Assembly (NCBI GenBank): GCA_050084985.1
Contig: JBITNC010000001.1
Location: forward strand, 190,402,001-190,466,000
DNA from: Nageia nagi
Lineage: Eukaryota; Pinophyta
Direction: 5' to 3'
DNA: 64,000 bases
A program made the translations under genes and the position numbers. The notes beneath the pieces were generated by a model. That model ran no database searches and had not been told where the DNA came from. It saw nothing but the letters and a program-made list of their open reading frames with translations. Numbering within the stretch: position 1 is the stretch's first letter; every line of letters starts with the position of its first letter. This document shows positions 59,066 through 64,000 of this stretch, in pieces.

Positions 59066-59335
59066 AGGGTAATAACATACTCAAAAAAATTATAAAGGAA
59101 AATGACATGGACTGGGAAATTTTATATAAGAAGAATATTTTTTAAATATCAATAGCTACTAAAGTTGAGGATATAACCAAAATTGAAAAAGTGTTGTTAT
59201 TTAATATAAAAATTATTTTTATGGTATTGTAAGAGCTATCGAATTGCAAGGGAAAGAAAAATAAAACCAACAAAGGAGCATAAGGAAATGATCATATTCC
59301 AAGGTAGAGAAGGCCATGAAAAAATATTTAATGTG
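59066..59335 (+). pseudogene. Unrecognised decayed coding sequence, 3' part
   Basis: The frame reads NNILKKIIKENDMDWEILYK, then SIATKVEDITKIEKVLLFNI and ELSNCKGKKNKTNKGA. It continues the sequence broken at 38293. A GGGGGATGATG phrase and a non-coding AT-rich tail follow. The content is Lys- and Ile-rich; no family is recognised. Confidence 0.42.
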
Positions 59336-59610
59336 GGGGATGATGAAACTAATGTATAATGTATTGTTGAAATGAAAATTGTATTATCTATCAAAATGGA
59401 TAATATTTTTATGAAAATATTGTATGTTTTAGTGGGCTTTACTCTTTACAATAAAATAATGGTTTTGTTTAACAATCATTCTTGAATGAATTTTATTTTC
59501 CATGTTTACATAATCTACTTTATATATAATTTTTGTATATTGCATATCTTTAAAAGTATATTAATTAACAATTAATCATAGAAATAATATAAAATTAATG
59601 CATTGAAAAT
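59336..59610. other. No gene seen
   Basis: AT-rich, presumably downstream of the decayed coding sequence. Confidence 0.4.
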
Positions 59611-59617
59611 ATAAGTG

Positions 59618-59795
59618 TATTCATAAATAAGATGAGCATCTTTATAAAGAAGATGAGTGTTTTCTTTATGAAGATAAGTGTCTTCATAAAGAAGATGAAT
59701 GAATTCATAAGGGAGATGAGCATCATCATACACAAGATAAGTGTATTCATAAAGAAGATAAGTCTCTTCCTTATGAAGATGCTCATATTTATAAA
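59618..59795. repeat. 21-bp minisatellite
   Basis: About eight imperfect copies of a unit near TTCATAAAGAAGATGAGTGTC. Being 21 bp, it keeps frame. On the minus strand it spells a seven-residue repeat like HLLYEDT (for example HLLYEDTYLHKENTHLLYKD). I regard the protein reading as incidental. Confidence 0.8.
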
Positions 59796-59799
59796 TAAA

Positions 59800-62240
59800 T
59801 GAGAATATTAAATTAAAATATGAGCATATCCATAATAATAAGAGTGTCTTCATAAACAATAATATTTCACAAAATATTAACAATGAATAAAAATTTCATT
59901 TTTAGTGGATTGTTAACTTTTAGTACAAAAAATTAGATGAGCATATTCTCAAATAATATGAGTGTCAAATATAAATATATCTATCAAATTTCAAAGGAAT
60001 ATATTAAAAATGATAGAACTACTAACTACATAGTTCAAATTTCATAAATTTAAAATAAATTCTTATTTGGTTTCCTACCATCATTGCCATGTGTATTTGA
60101 ATTTTTAAGCATTTTCATATGAATTTCTTTATCATTTTGGCTATAATCCTCATTATTCTTATTCACATTTTTCTCTTTGCTAATAGTTTCTAGGATGCCA
60201 CTAGTTTTTCATATGGAAACATATCAACCTTATAAGAAGATACATATACTCATAAATTATAATGCTACTCCATCTTTCATCATCTAACACCCCTAAAATT
60301 TAGGACTATTTTTTTTTTTAAGTCTATTGTTTATTGATTTGTTGACTTTTCAAGGTTTACTATTTAGGGACATATATCCCACATGGTTCATATATTGATA
60401 CCTCATTGAATTTATTAAGGCTTCACCATTTCTTTGTAATTAGAAGGGTATGTTCACCAGGTACTCCTAACTTTGCTTGCAAGTGGATACACTTGATGAT
60501 CACACCCTAGTTTTATTTGAACTTCATTATCAAATATTTGAACTTGAAGGTGTACTTGTTATGATGTAAAGGTTTAATATCACTAGTTTAAGTGCAAATT
60601 GATGTTCGAGAAATCTTAAGATTTAGATCCTATAAAAATATCAAACAATCCAAATTATTTCCCATAGTATCCCCAAATTATCCACATTTAATCCCAAAGG
60701 GTTCCTAACATTTCTCTTATGATCTAAATTTGGGTCCATAAGACTAATATGGGATCATTTTCTATAACATTGTAATGATAGTGGATTTATTTAGGGTTCT
60801 TATTTATTATCAATCTTTAAGACCATTGTACAAGAAATTGAGAAATATTCATTGGATACCTATAACTTTAATTAATTGATTTATATAACTTGCAAATAAA
60901 TAAAAACCATAACCCATTTTGGTTTCATATGTGAGTTCATGTACTTAGGTGGCATTTTCTAACCCTAATTCCCCACTTTATTTATTAATATACTATGTAA
61001 ACCATAAACTCATTAAATCTCAAAGTTAACAATTCAGTCACTAAGTAGGTAGATTCTAATTCTAATTTAGATTAGGTTTTATCCTTTAAACTTTGATCAT
61101 TAATATCTTGACCTTATTATCTAAAAACTTCATATTTATCCCAAAGGATCCCAAATGATCCCATTTATTTCCATTGGGTTCCATTTGTACCCATTTTGAT
61201 CCCAAGGGTTCCTGAAATTTCCCAAGTGATCACAAATTATCATTTGGAACCTTAATAGTTCAAATTTAGGATTGTTTCTAAGTCCTTGGGATAGTTTTGG
61301 ATTTTATTAGAATTAATAAACTAAATAATCTACTTATTTAAGAGTCTTGCTAAAATCATCTACTTAAATTGATTTATACTACCCACTATTGATCATGAAA
61401 TAACAAATATTAATTTCTACTCCTATTCATGTAATCATCATTATTTATAGCATTAAGCCATCATAATATTATTCTCAATAAAAAGGAAAACTTATTAATC
61501 ATTTATATAATAAAACCAATTTGTTGAAGTATAACTCATCTACTTTCCATTTACCATATTAACATGACATAAATACAAAATAACCTTTAATGAATTAATA
61601 TAATATAATACAACCCATTTAATCATTAATGGGATATTTTTGACAAATCATACTATTTCATATCCAATGAGTTTATAATTCAAATGCATTCATGTCATAT
61701 GGTTTTGACCATTGTATCAACCATTGAACATCTCCATCGATCTTCATGCAACAAGCATCAAACATCCCCTTGGAACTTGGTGGGTGGATCGAGTACTAGG
61801 AGGGAGGAGGATTAGGACAACCCTTTTAAAACTTAACCATTATGCAAATGAATTTAACTATAGACCTTAGGAGAAATTATCTCCTATCCTTGATCAATGT
61901 ATATTAATCCATTATTTATTTACCTTATAATTAATCCATATTAAATAATTAAATCATTCACAATAAGGTCTTGAATACCTTAATAATTAATTAATGCAAT
62001 TGTTACTATTTGAATGATTTTACTAAACATTATACCAATATCATGATCTCAAAACTATAGTTCATTTAATACAAGATTCTAAAGAGTTCTTGAATTACTT
62101 ATTAAAAATATTAAACATACTTATCACCTTATTAGATACCAATTAGTTTAATTGATAAACTTAGATGATAATAAGAAAACATATTTTTATTAATTCATAT
62201 TTTCCCACTTTCACATGAATTTAATAATATTTCTTTACTA
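59800..62240. other. No gene seen; AT-rich region
   Basis: No convincing frame. Near 61138-61235 ATCCCAAAGGATCCC, TTCCATTGGGTTCC and ATCCCAAGGGTTCC-like words of 10-14 bp repeat loosely. CTAACACCCCTAAAATTTAG at about 60284-60303 recalls the TGTAACACCC starts of some gypsy LTRs, without a partner. Confidence 0.4.
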
Positions 62241-63050
62241 AACATCATATTAGGACTTTAATAAAATTCATGTCAAAATAAATTCATTAAACTCTAGCTA
62301 AAGGCATAAGGAGAAATATTAGACTAGTCTCCTTAAAATATCATCAAATATATAATACAATTTGTACATGCAAATTTCCACCCCTACATCTAAATAAAAG
62401 GAGAATAACAAAATAAAATCCCACTCCTTTAATTTTTAAATAAAAGGACATGGTACCAACCTTTAAATAAAATAACCAATATGTCTCTTCAAAGGGTACA
62501 AAACTTCTAACAATAATTAATTCTATAAAATTTTATCAAACATTATGATAAACATCATATTAAAACTTTAATAAAATTCATGTTAAAATAAATTTATTAA
62601 ACTTTAGCTAAAGGCATAAGGAGAAATATTTGACTAGTCTCCTTAAAATATCATAAAATATATAATACAATTTGTATGTAAAATTTTCCACCCCTACATC
62701 TAAATAAAAAGAAAATAACAAAAGAAAATATTACTTCTTTATTTTTTAAAGAAAAAGACATGGTACCAACCTTTAAATAAAATAACCACTATCTGTTCAA
62801 ATGGTACAACATTTCTCATAATAATTAATTCTATAAAATTTTATCAAAAATTATAATAAATATTATATTAGGAATTTAATAAAATTCATGTCAAAATAAA
62901 TTCATTAAATTCTAGCTAAATGCATAAGAAGAAATATTTGACTAGTTTTCTTAGAATATCATAAAATATATCATACAATTTGTATGTGAAATTTTCCACC
63001 CTTACATCTAAATAAAGGGAGAATAACAAAAGAAAATTCCACTTCTTTAC
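62241..63050. repeat. Tandem array of a 310-bp unit, about 2.6 copies
   Basis: Copies start at 62241, 62551 and 62859 with AACATCATATTAGGAC, AACATCATATTAAAAC and AATATTATATTAGGAA. Each runs through AATAAAATTCATG, GCATAAGGAGAAATATT (GCATAAGAAG in the third), CCACCCCTACATCTAAATAA and GACATGGTACCAACC. The third copy stops near 63050. Periods are 310 and 308 bp. Confidence 0.92.
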
Positions 63051-64000
63051 TTTCATACAACTTATTAAATACCTCAAAAATATGACTAATTTAATTAGGC
63101 AAAAAGAATGTAAAATAATGCATCTTGACTTGAAAAGGGAAGAGAGACTTCTTTTCTTCACGTAACTCTACACCCAAGCTTGAGAATAACAAGAATGAAA
63201 TAATAAAATATAAGTAGGTAGGTATTTTTCTAATGCTCTAATCCTTTATTTATAGCTAAAGGTGTTCAAATGTGTCCAAATGGATGTATCCTTACACCTT
63301 TAATAATTTTTGGGGTAGGTTTTCTTAAAGTTGTTGATGATTGAAATGGTATTAAATACCTCAAAACTTTTTTTATTAATTGAAAAATTAGTGCCAAATA
63401 TTATCCATACTTAACACAAGAAAATAAAACAAAGTAGGGTCATTAATCCATTATTTTCCTACCCATTAAATATCTTGTAACACCATAAGGTGACCTTAGT
63501 CTTTTTCTAATAGTGTTCTTACTAGTAGCCCTATTTGGCAATAATATAGACACTCATATTCAACTTTTACCTCATTAAATTTATGTTTCTAACCTTATAT
63601 AAATTTTTAGATTTAAATAAGGTATATTCATTTTTTCCCTTCATTTCAAAATTTAAATTTCAAAAATACCAAACAAGGGAAAGCATATCTTTACCTACGA
63701 TAATCACCTCATCTTGTAGGGTAAGATTAATCCGAACACATTGGCAAACACAATTTCATTGATAAATTGATAGTCATAAAAATTATTCTATATGCAACTA
63801 AATGATTTATGATGGTCATAGGATGTGTTAGCAATTAAACCCCTATCATTTCCTTCTCTTACCCTTCTGTTCCTATCACCAATTCACCATTAGTTCATTG
63901 GGTCTTCAATTTCTCCTTTCATCTTCTAGTAACCTATTACCTACATTATAAAATATTGAAGCTAGAATCAACTTGATACAAATAATATAAATTTTCATTT
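63051..64000. other. No gene seen
   Basis: AT-rich DNA to the window end. A short inverted phrase (CCTTTATTTATAGCTAAAGG, 63243-63262) is present. A minus-strand 81-codon frame ending near 62916 overlaps the tandem array and is not credible. Confidence 0.4.

Noticed and set aside
59572-59883. A 103-codon repeat protein on the minus strand
   Set aside because: It is the translation of a 21-bp minisatellite with AT-rich flanks; no sign of a real gene around it.
60284-63480. A solo gypsy LTR starting at TAACACCCC
   Set aside because: The start is degenerate and no end, duplication or second copy was found.

Overview
This window looks like a repeat-packed stretch of a large, AT-rich seed-plant nuclear genome. 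Lines counted by eye are near 30% GC and CG dinucleotides are rare. I found no intact host gene, tRNA, rRNA, CRISPR array or bacterial-type signal. Nearly everything recognisable is a plant LTR retrotransposon (Ty1/copia or Ty3/gypsy) carrying many stops and frameshifts. Low GC, CpG loss and old nested elements fit a gymnosperm-like genome; an unusually GC-poor one such as Welwitschia is only a guess.

Layout, left to right. (1) 1-8399: 3' part of a Tat-lineage gypsy element (RT, two RNase H domains, integrase). A decayed plant mobile domain (PMD) gene lies downstream on the opposite strand. (2) 8400-29318: a complete Sirevirus-like copia element with 1.7 kb LTRs and a perfect CATTT target duplication. 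It is split by two later insertions. The first is a minus-strand LTR element (13353-17135, TSD TAAAG) whose left LTR was hit by an inverted-repeat DNA transposon. The second is a full Tat gypsy element (17835-26103, TSD TATAT). (3) 31010-36090: a Tat-type gag fragment split by a gag-only LTR element (32238-35908, TSD ATCAT). (4) 37340-59330: an unrecognised decayed coding sequence interrupted by a minus-strand copia element (38294-59065). That copia is itself interrupted inside integrase by a 14.6 kb minus-strand gypsy element (40831-55442, TSD ACATG) with a long extra coding region 3' of pol. (5) 59331-64000: non-coding, with a 21-bp minisatellite and about 2.6 tandem copies of a 310-bp unit.

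The insertions give a relative clock. The Sirevirus is older than the two LTR elements inside it, and the DNA transposon is younger than the LTR it sits in. The right-hand copia is older than the gypsy inside it and younger than the coding sequence it broke. No element keeps an intact gag-pol, so none should be autonomous now. The two most unusual items are the antisense PMD gene in the first Tat element and the extra 3' coding region of the minus gypsy element. Domain limits are read by eye from translated motifs and are approximate; LTR ends and target duplications were matched base by base.
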